From contig JAAZLE010000052.1 of NCBI GenBank assembly GCA_012799455.1, positions 1 to 49,534 on the forward strand: a stretch of 49,534 nucleotides of DNA. Direction: 5' to 3'. This stretch comes from Clostridiales bacterium (GTDB lineage Bacteria > Bacillota > Clostridia > Christensenellales > DTU072). The notes beneath the pieces were generated by a model, which had not been told where the DNA came from, ran no database searches, and saw only the letters and a list, made by a program, of their open reading frames with translations. Positions 37,011 through 47,004 of the stretch are shown here, in pieces (positions within the stretch are counted from its first letter, which is position 1; every line of letters starts with the position of its first letter). A program made the translations under genes and the position numbers.

Positions 37011-37043
37011 AAATACCGCAATCTTAGGATGGTTGCGGTATTT
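37011..37043 (+). terminator. Terminator of the tRNA pair
   Basis: A 13-bp stem with one G-T pair (37011-37023 with 37031-37043) begins 5 nt after tRNA-Leu. The T-run is short, so it is a moderate intrinsic terminator. Confidence 0.7.
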
Positions 37044-37067
37044 ATTGTAATGAATTGACTTTATTAA

Positions 37068-37096
37068 TTTACTTGTAATAAGTTAATAGTTATAAT
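37068..37096 (+). promoter_or_regulatory. Promoter of the lemA-DUF2207 unit
   Basis: TTTACT (37068-37073), 17-bp spacer, TATAAT (37091-37096), 31 bp ahead of the chosen LemA start. Confidence 0.65.
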
Positions 37097-37126
37097 AAAG
37101 ATATCACCGTAATGAGAGGTATAAAT

Positions 37127-37642
37127 ATGTGTATTTTAACAATATTATGTTACAACAAGTTGGTTAAATTAAGAGAACGTGCAGATAACTCATGGTCTCA
37201 AATTGATGTTCAGCTCCAGAAGAGATTTGATTTAGTGCCGAATCTTGTAGAGACTGTCAAAGGTTATGCTAAACATGAAAAAACTGTTCTTACAGAAGTC
37301 ACACAAGCTCGTGCGTCTGTTGGTAGTGCTAAAACACAAGAGGAAGTAATGGAGGCTAATAATCAATTAACAGGGGCACTATCACGGCTATTAGTCGTTG
37401 TTGAAAGATATCCTGAATTGAAGGCAAATGAAAACTTTTTATCATTGCAAGGGGAGTTAAAAAATATAGAAAGTGCAATCGCGTATTCAAGGCAGTTTTA
37501 TAATGATAGTTGCATGCTTTATAATCAAAAAATTAAATTGTTTCCTTGTGTAATAATTGCAAAGATTTTTAAATTCAAAGAAAAACCATATTTTGATGCG
37601 GTTGAGGAAACTAAGATTGCTCCGAAAGTTTCATTTGATTAA
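37127..37642 (+). CDS. LemA family protein with a nearly absent membrane helix
   Basis: LemA proteins are small helical envelope proteins of unclear function, normally exposed outside by an N-terminal membrane helix. The core here is intact: YNKLVKLRERADNSWSQIDVQLQKRFDLVPNLVETVKGYAKHE-type helices from about residue 9 (core hallmarks QIDVQLQKR and PNLVETVKGYA), then ERYPELKANENFL and IAYSRQFYND. Only about nine hydrophobic residues (MCILTILCY) precede the core, where relatives have 20 or more. Upstream the frame meets a stop at 37079-37081 and the promoter, so no longer start exists. ATG 37127 has GAGAGG 7 nt upstream; ATG 37112 would add MRGIN only. It lies 34 nt before a DUF2207 gene, a common pairing. 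Confidence 0.88.
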   Translation: MCILTILCYNKLVKLRERADNSWSQIDVQLQKRFDLVPNLVETVKGYAKHEKTVLTEVTQARASVGSAKTQEEVMEANNQLTGALSRLLVVVERYPELKANENFLSLQGELKNIESAIAYSRQFYNDSCMLYNQKIKLFPCVIIAKIFKFKEKPYFDAVEETKIAPKVSFD

Positions 37643-37676
37643 ATATTAGATTTAGAAGCAAAGCAAGGTGTTTCGA

Positions 37677-39650
37677 ATGAAAAGAAGTTTATCCTTAATT
37701 CTTACGTTAATGTTGTTAGCGTTGGTTTTAACGCTATTAAATTCATGTTCTCACAGGTTTACGGAAGATATCTGGATAAATAAGGTTACAATTAATGCTA
37801 CTATAAATGCGGATGGTAGTTTGGCTGTTCAAGAAAGATGGGATGTAGAGGCTAGCACAGAGTCAGGCAAGATTAATCTATATAAATCGTTATCATTAGT
37901 TAGTGAAGATGTGAAATTCAGTAACGTTAAGACATCTGTGGAAGATTTTTCTGTTTTTGATAATACTAATAATAGGACTTTAAATAATTTAGGTACGGGA
38001 TCGTTTGAAGAATTTCGCTCTAGTGGCGAGTTAGGATATTACATGAACGAGGAGAGTTCCACTAGTGTTGAGATTGGGTTAATGATGCCACCGTTTAAAT
38101 CTGGAAAGCGTTCGTATACATTCAACTATACACTAAAAGACTTTTTAGCTAAATTTAATGATTGTGTGGTTATGTATTGGCAGCAATTTAATGCGAAGTC
38201 TTTCTCTTTGTATATAGAAGAGTACGAGGCAAACATATGTTTACCTGCTAATACAGAAAAGAATACCATGCATTGGTTTCATACGGAGTCTCCAGAATCG
38301 TTTAGCGAGTTGAAAGAAGATAAAAGTTCGATTAATTACATTGCTAGAGATGTTAAAATAGGCACCAACATAGAAACTAGGATTTTATTTGGTGACATTG
38401 ATACTTTCCCTGAAGTTTCTTTAGCGGCAGATTCAAATATGAAAGACATTATCATAGCTGAGGAAAACAACTGGTTGCAAGACTGGGAAAATAAATTAAA
38501 GACCGATCGGCGCAACTTTATACTTTCATTGATAGGCATGACAATAATGATTTTCATAGGCGTAAGTATAATATTTACTATTCAGTATAAATACAGAAAA
38601 AGAACCAAAGAATATCCTAAATATGTTAGAGAAATTCCATCGGAAGTAACGGTTTCACAGATGAGTCATTTCTTTTATTACTACAAGGGGGGCGCTAGTT
38701 CTAAGAAAAATTCAGGCCATGTTATTTCTTCTACTATTTTGGAATTTATAAGAAGAGGATTTATCAAAATAGACGCACATCCAGGCAATAATGTCGCTAA
38801 ATTTATTATATCGGGAGCAAACGAAGCGGAACTTAGTGACCTAACATATCACGAGATAATAATACATAGATTACTTTCAGCGGCGATGAACCCAGAAACT
38901 AAAGAACTGACAATTAAACAGTTTGAAAAATATATTAAAAACAATTCAGACAGTGTTATTAGTTTATTAAAAGACTTTTTTAACGACTCAAAAAAACTTC
39001 TTGATGATGGAAACTATAAACGCCATATGGGCATTAATTATTCGTCTATTAAAATCATGGGGATTTTAATGTTAGTAGTGGGGGCGCTGTGGTTATTGTC
39101 TCTCCCTATAGTTTTTCCTTTAGCTATAGGGCTCGTTGTACTGGGATTATGTTTAGCAATTGGGACTCCTAAAAAGACTAAATTAAACGAGAAGGGTGAA
39201 GATAAATTAGCCGAGCTCGAAGGGTTGTATAATTTTATGAAAGATTTTTCAAATCTTAAAGAACATGAATTGCCTAAAATTGTATTATGGGAAGAGTATA
39301 TGGTTTATGCTACAATGATGGGTATATCTAAAGAGGTAATGGATGCACTTAAGGTTAGATATCCAGAACTAAGTGAAGACACATCAAAAATTAAGGCTAA
39401 TAGTTTTGCAAGAAGTTATTTACATACATATATGTGGCTTTCAACTGTAAGGGGCTTAGACCTGGGCTCTAGTATCAGTGCAAGCATAAATACTGCATAT
39501 AGAGCGGCTTATTCTGCATCTACTGCCGCGAAACTCAAGGCTATATCGAAGTCTAGCGGGCGCTCGGGAGGTTTCGGCGGTGGTTTTGGTGGTGGGGGCT
39601 TCGGCGGAGGCGGTGGTGGCTTCGGCGGAGGCGGCGGCGGAGCTCGCTAA
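37677..39650 (+). CDS. DUF2207 domain membrane lipoprotein
   Basis: A 657-residue envelope protein of unknown function. A lipobox LNSC with Cys24 predicts a lipid-modified N-terminus. The extracellular DUF2207 beta domain covers about residues 30-265, opening with TINATINADGSLAVQERWDVEA-type strands (core INADGSL). A membrane helix near 280-303 is followed by a cytoplasmic part and a second hydrophobic pair near 460-500. The end is almost pure Gly with Phe (FGGGGGG), a hallmark of DUF2207 proteins. ATG 37677 with AAGG 9 nt upstream is preferred to GTG 37668. It forms a unit with the LemA gene; the two families are often neighbours in other genomes. Confidence 0.88.
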   Translation: MKRSLSLILTLMLLALVLTLLNSCSHRFTEDIWINKVTINATINADGSLAVQERWDVEASTESGKINLYKSLSLVSEDVKFSNVKTSVEDFSVFDNTNNRTLNNLGTGSFEEFRSSGELGYYMNEESSTSVEIGLMMPPFKSGKRSYTFNYTLKDFLAKFNDCVVMYWQQFNAKSFSLYIEEYEANICLPANTEKNTMHWFHTESPESFSELKEDKSSINYIARDVKIGTNIETRILFGDIDTFPEVSLAADSNMKDIIIAEENNWLQDWENKLKTDRRNFILSLIGMTIMIFIGVSIIFTIQYKYRKRTKEYPKYVREIPSEVTVSQMSHFFYYYKGGASSKKNSGHVISSTILEFIRRGFIKIDAHPGNNVAKFIISGANEAELSDLTYHEIIIHRLLSAAMNPETKELTIKQFEKYIKNNSDSVISLLKDFFNDSKKLLDDGNYKRHMGINYSSIKIMGILMLVVGALWLLSLPIVFPLAIGLVVLGLCLAIGTPKKTKLNEKGEDKLAELEGLYNFMKDFSNLKEHELPKIVLWEEYMVYATMMGISKEVMDALKVRYPELSEDTSKIKANSFARSYLHTYMWLSTVRGLDLGSSISASINTAYRAAYSASTAAKLKAISKSSGRSGGFGGGFGGGGFGGGGGGFGGGGGGAR

Positions 39651-39738
39651 TTTACAGTATAGTTAAAAAAAAGATATATCTCAGCATAAGTATAATTATG
39701 ATTCATCTAAGCTTTCTTGAAGAATAACTATTAGATAT

Positions 39739-39768
39739 TTGCAATAGTCAAATGTATTATTGTATAAT
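39739..39768 (+). promoter_or_regulatory. Promoter of tRNA-Gly
   Basis: TTGCAA (39739-39744), 18-bp spacer, TATAAT (39763-39768), 8 bp ahead of the tRNA. Confidence 0.75.
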
Positions 39769-39776
39769 TTCATTGT

Positions 39777-39851
39777 GCGAAAGTAGTTCAATGGTAGAGC
39801 CCTGCCTTCCCAAGGCAGTTGTTGCGAGTTCGAATCTCGTCTTTCGCTCCA
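39777..39851 (+). tRNA. tRNA-Gly (anticodon CCC)
   Basis: A complete cloverleaf with encoded CCA. The anticodon loop TTCCCAA gives CCC, reading GGG only. The discriminator U73 is as expected for bacterial tRNA-Gly. It has its own promoter and terminator. Confidence 0.94.
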
Positions 39852-39859
39852 TTTCTAAG

Positions 39860-39884
39860 CTGTCCTAATGATAGGACAGTTTTT
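39860..39884 (+). terminator. Terminator of tRNA-Gly
   Basis: CTGTCCTA pairs with TAGGACAG (39860-39867 with 39872-39879) around a 4-nt loop, followed by five T residues. Confidence 0.88.
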
Positions 39885-39911
39885 GCATATTTTAAATATA
39901 AAGTAGTCATA

Positions 39912-39940
39912 TTGACTTTTATTTACTTTTAATTTACAAT
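39912..39940 (+). promoter_or_regulatory. Promoter of the large regulator
   Basis: TTGACT (39912-39917), 17-bp spacer, TACAAT (39935-39940), 32 bp before the ATG. Confidence 0.7.
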
Positions 39941-39972
39941 ATCAATTATCACATTATTTATAGAGTATATAT

Positions 39973-42732
39973 ATGAAATCGGAAAATACTATTAATATTA
40001 CGTTAAATGAAATAATAGCAAGCGATAATCCTGCAGTGTTTATACTAGCTCCCGTCGGGTCTAGGAAAAGTGATTTTATTAGTGAACTGAGCAATAAATT
40101 TGATAAGACTTTTTGGTTCAATGCGATTACTGAAGATTTGAGTCTATATATGCACACTATTATAGATAAAGTATTAAAAGATAACTTAGAACTTCAATTT
40201 AAACTCAAACAGCTATTATTGTGTGATTTAAAATATACTGGTAATGATACGATTATTTTTTCAATATTAGATTATATTGCCAAAATGAAAGAGACTGTTC
40301 TGATGGTGTTTGAACAAATGGAGTATATGTCACATAATTTTGATTATAGTGATTTTATTACTATAATAAAAAATGCTCCTAGTAACTTGAAGATAATATT
40401 TTCGTCAACAGAGATGTTGCCGTTTGAGTGGCACAAATTCGAACCCGTTTACCCTGTGTTGATTGATAGGCTTGTTCTTATGCCTAGAGTAAATACAACA
40501 ATTGATGTATATTTATCAGATACCTCAGAAGAAGATAGGGAGATTTTATCTAGGGTATCTGTTCTCGACGCTGTAGATATAGATTTTGTTGACAAGGTTT
40601 ATAGTGGCGGGGGGAAATTGCTAAAAACGTTATCGGCAAAAGGTGAGTATGTGTTCACTAGAGATATTAAATATTTTCGAATTAGTCCAGCATTGAGGAG
40701 TTATTTTTCGAAAAATATCATTTTACAAGAATCTGAAATAAAAGAAATTAAAAAACAATACGGGCAACATTTGGCAGACACAGGCCATTATTATGGCTCG
40801 TTAACATTATTTGCTAGTGCTAACGATATAGAAGGGTTTAATTCGTCAATTAAACATATACTTCTAGATTTAAATTTAATAAGCAAAGGTATTCCTTATG
40901 TAAAAAAACATCCTTATTCAGAGTTAGAGATAGAAGAACATAAGCTTATAGAATATCCTTACTTCACATTATATAAAATGATCTCATCTTGTATACATAA
41001 TGATAATAGTGCATACTATTACGATAGGTTTGATAAGATTATTGAAATTTTTAAAAAGAGCGATGAAAGGGCATATTTATTGTCATTGCTAGCCCAAATT
41101 CGCATTTTAATTAGTAAAGGAGAAAAGACATTAGCAAAAAAACGCTTTGAAGGATTAAATAAATATAAAAACAGTGATGCTGAAAGTTTTATTTTTGCAT
41201 TAGCTTGTACGCTACCTAATGTTATTACAAATACCAATATTACGATTGAAGAAATGGAATCTTATGCTTTCACAGAAGGGATAGAAGAAAACTTTTGGTA
41301 TATAAGATTAATGGAAGAGATAGCTAAAGCATATTATAAACAAGGAAATTATAAAAATGCATTAAATACTGTAAAGATAATTAAAAATTATTTAAATTAT
41401 TACATTGTACCACCGTATTTTATTGCTCCTCATTATTTCGCCGGGGAAGTTTATGAGGCTACAGAGTTGGTAAACGAGGCTCTTAACTGGCCAAACCCAT
41501 TAAGAACTGGCTTAAATGTGCTTTATACAATAAAAGGTATGATATGTTATCATCATGGTGATATAAACGAAGCTTTTGAATATTATGACAAGGCCTACAA
41601 AGCATTAGATGTTGTAGATGATGACTACTACACTACGATTACACAAAGATGTTTATTTATGGCAAAAAACGGAAATGCTCAATATGCAAAAGATCTTGCA
41701 AACATATATCTACAAGACTCAATTATTAGAAGGGAAGGAGTTGCCAACGGACTTCTCTTATCTATTTCATATGCGTATTTTAAGATGGGTGATAAGAAAA
41801 GAAGCTTTTACTATGCAACAGAATGTGTCAAAAATAGCACATCAAAATCATATGTGTGGCTACTAGGTATGGGCATAATAATTAATATTATGCTATCACG
41901 TTCTGAGATTGATGATGCTCCAACATTGATAAAAAACCTGTTAAAGGCATCATATTTTTATGGGATGAAAATGATAGTTGTTGATTACGCGGAAGATATT
42001 TTTAGTCCTATTTTACATTTTGCAAAAAAGAATCAGTTAGAACCAAGGTATGTGGAGCAAATAGAAATAAGCATCAAAGAAAGAGAGGGTCTATCAAGGA
42101 TAAACAATTTAATTAAAATAAATTTATTTGGGAATGTTAGTGTTCTAGTAAATGACAATGAAATCAAATGGAAAACCCGTAAATCAAAAGAACTGTTTAT
42201 ATTACTGTATTTGGCTGGAGATAAAGGAATTTCTAGATCATCTATAATTAAAAACTTATGGAGAAGTCGCGAAAAAGAATCTGCTATAAACAACCTAAAG
42301 ACTACTAATAACATTATACGTAATACTCTTAAAGAACATGGAGTGCAGTTTTCCATAGAATATATTAACGCAAAATATATTCTTAAAATTCGTAACGTAG
42401 AGAGTGATTATGAGCAATTTTTACTTTTGTCTCAAAAGTTTTCACAAGAAACAACAATGTCACAAAGGATGTTGCTCATGACAAAAATACTTAGTCTTTG
42501 TAAAGAAGACTTTGCAACTGACCTAAAAACAGAGTCTACGAAAAAAGAAAGGGACTCTATAAAACAATGGTTAATTATTAATGTATTTCCACTAGTAGAA
42601 ATGTTAATCAAGTCGAATAGTTTTGCTGAAGCAAAAAAACTTTTAATACAGTTAATAGATATTGATAAGGATACAGATTATACAAATTTATTAGAAACGA
42701 TTAATTTCGGTATAACTACAAGCATATTTTAG
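39973..42732 (+). CDS. Large MalT/SARP-like transcriptional regulator with an altered P-loop
   Basis: A 919-residue cytoplasmic regulator with the order NTPase-like domain, TPR-like helical region, then DNA-binding end. The N-terminus matches the MalT P-loop (APAGYGKT) but reads APVGSRKS (residues 26-33): the lysine is kept and a glycine is replaced by Arg31. Helical TPR-like repeats fill about 255-700, including a clear one near YTIKGMICYHHGDINEAFEYYDKAY (core HHGDINEAFEYY). From about 716, INLFGNVSVLVN...KSKELFILLYLAG is the OmpR-type winged helix of SARP proteins, followed by a BTAD-like helical end. No strong ribosome site precedes the ATG. It is a single-gene unit; its targets and inducer are unknown, the nearby surface genes being candidates by position only. 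Confidence 0.82.
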   Translation: MKSENTINITLNEIIASDNPAVFILAPVGSRKSDFISELSNKFDKTFWFNAITEDLSLYMHTIIDKVLKDNLELQFKLKQLLLCDLKYTGNDTIIFSILDYIAKMKETVLMVFEQMEYMSHNFDYSDFITIIKNAPSNLKIIFSSTEMLPFEWHKFEPVYPVLIDRLVLMPRVNTTIDVYLSDTSEEDREILSRVSVLDAVDIDFVDKVYSGGGKLLKTLSAKGEYVFTRDIKYFRISPALRSYFSKNIILQESEIKEIKKQYGQHLADTGHYYGSLTLFASANDIEGFNSSIKHILLDLNLISKGIPYVKKHPYSELEIEEHKLIEYPYFTLYKMISSCIHNDNSAYYYDRFDKIIEIFKKSDERAYLLSLLAQIRILISKGEKTLAKKRFEGLNKYKNSDAESFIFALACTLPNVITNTNITIEEMESYAFTEGIEENFWYIRLMEEIAKAYYKQGNYKNALNTVKIIKNYLNYYIVPPYFIAPHYFAGEVYEATELVNEALNWPNPLRTGLNVLYTIKGMICYHHGDINEAFEYYDKAYKALDVVDDDYYTTITQRCLFMAKNGNAQYAKDLANIYLQDSIIRREGVANGLLLSISYAYFKMGDKKRSFYYATECVKNSTSKSYVWLLGMGIIINIMLSRSEIDDAPTLIKNLLKASYFYGMKMIVVDYAEDIFSPILHFAKKNQLEPRYVEQIEISIKEREGLSRINNLIKINLFGNVSVLVNDNEIKWKTRKSKELFILLYLAGDKGISRSSIIKNLWRSREKESAINNLKTTNNIIRNTLKEHGVQFSIEYINAKYILKIRNVESDYEQFLLLSQKFSQETTMSQRMLLMTKILSLCKEDFATDLKTESTKKERDSIKQWLIINVFPLVEMLIKSNSFAEAKKLLIQLIDIDKDTDYTNLLETINFGITTSIF

Positions 42733-42849
42733 TCAGTTAAGTATTTGCTTTTAGTTAGATTATGTTTATGGGAAAAGGGTCTAGTGAAGGTTACGTCATA
42801 AAAACAATATGCTGTTAGATATTTATGTATAATAACTCAATGGCAAAAA

Positions 42850-42878
42850 TTGTCCCTATAATGTATAATTACTATAGA
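42850..42878 (+). promoter_or_regulatory. Candidate promoter of the rluA-to-tsaB operon
   Basis: TTGTCC (42850-42855), 17-bp spacer, TATAGA (42873-42878), 31 bp before the first gene. Two TATAAT-like strings lie inside the spacer, so the exact start is unsure. No terminator is visible after the regulator gene upstream. Confidence 0.45.
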
Positions 42879-42909
42879 AATTGTTCAAATATAAAGGAAT
42901 GAGAGGGTT

Positions 42910-43623
42910 ATGGACATTACATACAGTGACTTAATTATCATTTATGAAGACAATCATTTATTAGTAGTTGTTAAACCACAAGGGATACCTTGTTGCCCAG
43001 ATAACAGCAGTCAACCAAACTTATTGGATCTGTTAAAACAATATTTGATTGAAAAATATAATAAGCCCGGTGATGCATATTTAGGTCTCGTTCATAGATT
43101 GGATCAACCAACAGGTGGAGTAATGGTCTATGCCAAATCCAGCAAGGCAGCGAGGAGATTGTCTGATAATCTAAAGAATAGAAGTGTTGCAAAGAGGTAT
43201 TTTGCAATAACATCATCTGTACCAAAGAGTAAAAAGGGAATATTAAAGAATGCTTTGTATAAGGATAATAATAAAAATATGGTTTATTGCGTGCCAATAG
43301 CGACAACAGGAGCAAAGATGGCAGAACTAGAATATAAGGTTCTAGAAGAATTTAACGGTATGGCTCTTGTTGATATTAATTTGATTACGGGAAGGGCTCA
43401 TCAAGCTAGAGCGCAAATGGCTCATATTGGTTCGCCAATATATGGAGATAAGAAATACGGGGGAAAAAGCAGTAAGGGGGAAGGGATTGCATTATGGGCT
43501 GTCGAATTGAGGTTCCCTCATCCTGTAACTAAAGATATTATGGTTTTTAGAGTTCACCCACCCATTGATGAATTGCCATGGAAAAGTTTTGATATTGAGT
43601 CAAAGTTAGCAGTTATAAAATGA
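42910..43623 (+). CDS. RluA family pseudouridine synthase
   Basis: Isomerises uridine to pseudouridine in structured RNA, probably 23S rRNA. The 237 residues carry the catalytic motif HRLDQPTGGV (the Asp of HRLD is the nucleophile), the opening VVVKPQGIP and the C-terminal RAHQARAQMAHIG(S)PIYGD region. The S4 domain found in RluD/RluB is absent, so it belongs to the short RluA-like group; the modified site cannot be named. GAGAGGG lies 4-5 nt before the ATG. First gene of the operon, overlapping nth by 4 nt (ATGA). Confidence 0.93.
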   Translation: MDITYSDLIIIYEDNHLLVVVKPQGIPCCPDNSSQPNLLDLLKQYLIEKYNKPGDAYLGLVHRLDQPTGGVMVYAKSSKAARRLSDNLKNRSVAKRYFAITSSVPKSKKGILKNALYKDNNKNMVYCVPIATTGAKMAELEYKVLEEFNGMALVDINLITGRAHQARAQMAHIGSPIYGDKKYGGKSSKGEGIALWAVELRFPHPVTKDIMVFRVHPPIDELPWKSFDIESKLAVIK

Positions 43624-44240
43624 ATGCACTTAAGATATTAGAAAAACTAAAGAAAACTCATCCAAATGCTGGTTGTGAATTAAACTATTCATCTCCATTT
43701 GAATTGTTAATAGCAGTAATTTTAAGCGCACAGTGCACCGATAAGAGAGTTAATATGATTACTAAGGAACTGTTCAAGCTATACAATAAGCCTGAACAGT
43801 TTGCTGAACTTACACTTGAAGAATTGGTTCCAATCATTTACAGTTGCGGTTTTTTTAATAACAAAGGAAAAAATATTATTGAAATGTCAAAGCAGCTTTT
43901 GAACCGTTATAACGGAGAAGTTCCTAGCAATATGGAAGAGCTTGTTTCTTTGCCGGGGGTAGGAAGAAAAACGGCTTCAGTAGTACGTTCGGTTGCGTTT
44001 AAACTTCCCGCTATGCCCGTGGATACCCATGTTTTTAGGGTCTCTAGAAGAATAGGTTTTTCTAACGGAAGTACTGTAAGTGACGTGGAGCATGATTTAT
44101 GTGAGTTATTTAATGACAAATATTGGAATGATGTTCATCATACACTTATTTTTCATGGAAGGTACATATGTAAGGCTCAATCTCCAAAATGTAAAGAATG
44201 TATAATTAAAAATGAGTGCAAATATTTTAATAATAAGTAG
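43620..44240 (+). CDS. nth: Endonuclease III
   Basis: DNA glycosylase/AP lyase that removes oxidised pyrimidines. At 206 residues it has normal length. The helix-hairpin-helix motif LPGVGRKTA contains the catalytic Lys117; Asp135 in PVDTHVFRV is the second catalytic residue. The C-terminal [4Fe-4S] cluster ligands C-x6-C-x2-C-x5-C are all present (about residues 184-201). It overlaps the preceding gene by 4 nt and ends 7 nt before obgE, so translation is probably coupled. Confidence 0.97.
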   Translation: MNALKILEKLKKTHPNAGCELNYSSPFELLIAVILSAQCTDKRVNMITKELFKLYNKPEQFAELTLEELVPIIYSCGFFNNKGKNIIEMSKQLLNRYNGEVPSNMEELVSLPGVGRKTASVVRSVAFKLPAMPVDTHVFRVSRRIGFSNGSTVSDVEHDLCELFNDKYWNDVHHTLIFHGRYICKAQSPKCKECIIKNECKYFNNK

Positions 44241-44247
44241 GTAATAA

Positions 44248-45504
<1,257 letters not shown>

Positions 45505-45530
45505 TATTATTAATTGTTAGAGTAAAACAA

Positions 45531-46640
45531 ATGAAATACGGTATTTTTGGTGGGACTTTTGATCCATTTCATAACGAACATTTAAAAATAATAGAAAATG
45601 CTATTATTAATTTAAAGCTTGACAAACTTATTATAGTCCCCTCTTATAACCCGCCACATAAAAAGATTGCAACAGACTTTAAAAAAAGAGTAGATATAAT
45701 AAATTTATATATAGATAATAATCCAAAAGTTATTGTTGACGAAATCGAAAATGAACTTAAATTATCAGAAAGTTACACATATCTTATACTAGAAAAGCTT
45801 ATAAACAAATATGGGAATAATGGTTGTTTTATCATGGGTGGAGATAGTCTAGTTGATTTCAAAGATTGGATGCATCCAGATGCAATTGCGAAGCGAACGC
45901 CTATTATAGTTTACTCGAGAGACAATATGCAGAATATGCTCAACGCAAAACGATTTGCCGAAAAAAACTTTAATGCGACAATCCAGTTGTTAAGTTTGCC
46001 CTTATGTAATCTATCAAGCACTTTTATTAGACTGCTGTTTGAAATAGGCTCAACAAAAGCAGCTAAATATATTTCTAGAAAGGCGTATGATTACATAGTT
46101 AATAATAATATTTATGGAGAGCATAAAATGTTAGAAGTTTTAAAAATGGAAGTGAACAATAAGACTTTCATGCATTCTTTAAATACTGCAGAATGTGCTC
46201 TAGAATTAGCTTGGAGGAATCCAAATATTAATTTAAATGATGTTTTGATAGCCGCTCTTTTGCATGATTGTGCAAAAAAAGATATTATTTTAAAACCGCG
46301 GTATAGTGGTGTAAGTGAGGCGGTTGTTCACCAATATACTAGTGCAGATAAGGCGGCTGTTCTTTTCGGAGTGAGTAAGCCGCTGATTTTAGATGCGATA
46401 CGTTATCATACGACTGGTAAACCTCATATGACTATGCTAGGAAAGATAGTGTATATAGCCGATAAAATCGAGCCGAGCAGGACATATGAAGGGGTCGAAG
46501 GTTTAAGGGCTTATGCAGAGCACGATATTGACAATGCGTTTTTAAAAATACTAGAGCAATCTTTTGAACATGCAACCAAGAAGGCGGAGAGAGTAGACAT
46601 ATTGACTGAAATTACTCTCTTATGGTACAATGCAACGTGA
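45531..46640 (+). CDS. nadD: NadD-YqeK fusion: nicotinate-nucleotide adenylyltransferase plus HD-domain Ap4A-type hydrolase
   Basis: One 369-residue ORF joins two enzymes that are separate neighbours in most Firmicutes. Residues 1-195 are NadD, which makes deamido-NAD from NaMN and ATP: GGTFDPFHNEH is the nucleotidyltransferase motif (HxxH with Glu in place of the common Gly) and LSSTFIR matches the ISSTxIR motif. Residues about 200-369 are a YqeK-like HD domain with the metal pair LLHDCAKK, His30-like TFMHSLNTAE and the later YHTTGKP and VYIADKIEPSR motifs; YqeK proteins hydrolyse Ap4A symmetrically. There is an internal ATG at 46128 (HKMLEVL), so a separate YqeK could also be made by internal initiation; GGAGAGC about 8 nt upstream would serve as a ribosome site. 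Confidence 0.92.
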   Translation: MKYGIFGGTFDPFHNEHLKIIENAIINLKLDKLIIVPSYNPPHKKIATDFKKRVDIINLYIDNNPKVIVDEIENELKLSESYTYLILEKLINKYGNNGCFIMGGDSLVDFKDWMHPDAIAKRTPIIVYSRDNMQNMLNAKRFAEKNFNATIQLLSLPLCNLSSTFIRLLFEIGSTKAAKYISRKAYDYIVNNNIYGEHKMLEVLKMEVNNKTFMHSLNTAECALELAWRNPNINLNDVLIAALLHDCAKKDIILKPRYSGVSEAVVHQYTSADKAAVLFGVSKPLILDAIRYHTTGKPHMTMLGKIVYIADKIEPSRTYEGVEGLRAYAEHDIDNAFLKILEQSFEHATKKAERVDILTEITLLWYNAT

Positions 46641-46685
46641 TGTTTTGTAAGTTATATTGATTATATGCTGGAGGCTGGACGCAAT

Positions 46686-47003
46686 ATGGATGTTAATAAC
46701 ATAAAAGATTTAATAGTAAAAAGTCTAGATGAAAAATCTGCAACCGACATACAGGTTATAGATATAGCAGCGAAGTCATCATTAGGTGATTTTTTTATTA
46801 TCGCAACGGGCAAAAACTTGTCCCAAGTCAGGGCGCTGTCAGATTATGTAGAAAAAAAGCTTGAAGAAAACAATGTGTTTACTACTCGAAAAGAGGGTTA
46901 TACGGACGGGCGTTGGATAGTGTTAGATTATGGAGATGTAATAGTGCACATTTTTAATAGTGAAACAAGAGATTTTTACTGTTTAGAAAAGTTATGGAGA
47001 TAG
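46686..47003 (+). CDS. rsfS: Ribosomal silencing factor RsfS
   Basis: Binds uL14 and blocks 30S-50S joining in starvation. The 105 residues include IQVIDIAAKSSLGDFFIIATG and the end of the fold with DGRWIVLDYGDVIVHIF-type strands (core WIVLDYGDVIVH), which define the family. ATG 46686 is preferred to 46665 because the ribosome site GGAGG (46670-46674) lies between them. It is 1 nt from the next start. Confidence 0.96.
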   Translation: MDVNNIKDLIVKSLDEKSATDIQVIDIAAKSSLGDFFIIATGKNLSQVRALSDYVEKKLEENNVFTTRKEGYTDGRWIVLDYGDVIVHIFNSETRDFYCLEKLWR

Positions 47004-47004
47004 T

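Noticed and set aside
39545-39650. The Gly/Phe-rich end of the DUF2207 protein as a frameshift or simple-repeat artefact.
   Set aside because: Gly-rich ends of this type are normal for DUF2207 proteins, and the frame closes properly at a TAA.
46980-47004. An FMN riboswitch controlling the RibU-like gene.
   Set aside because: Only one base separates it from rsfS, and no FMN aptamer-like sequence was noticed at the head of the operon.
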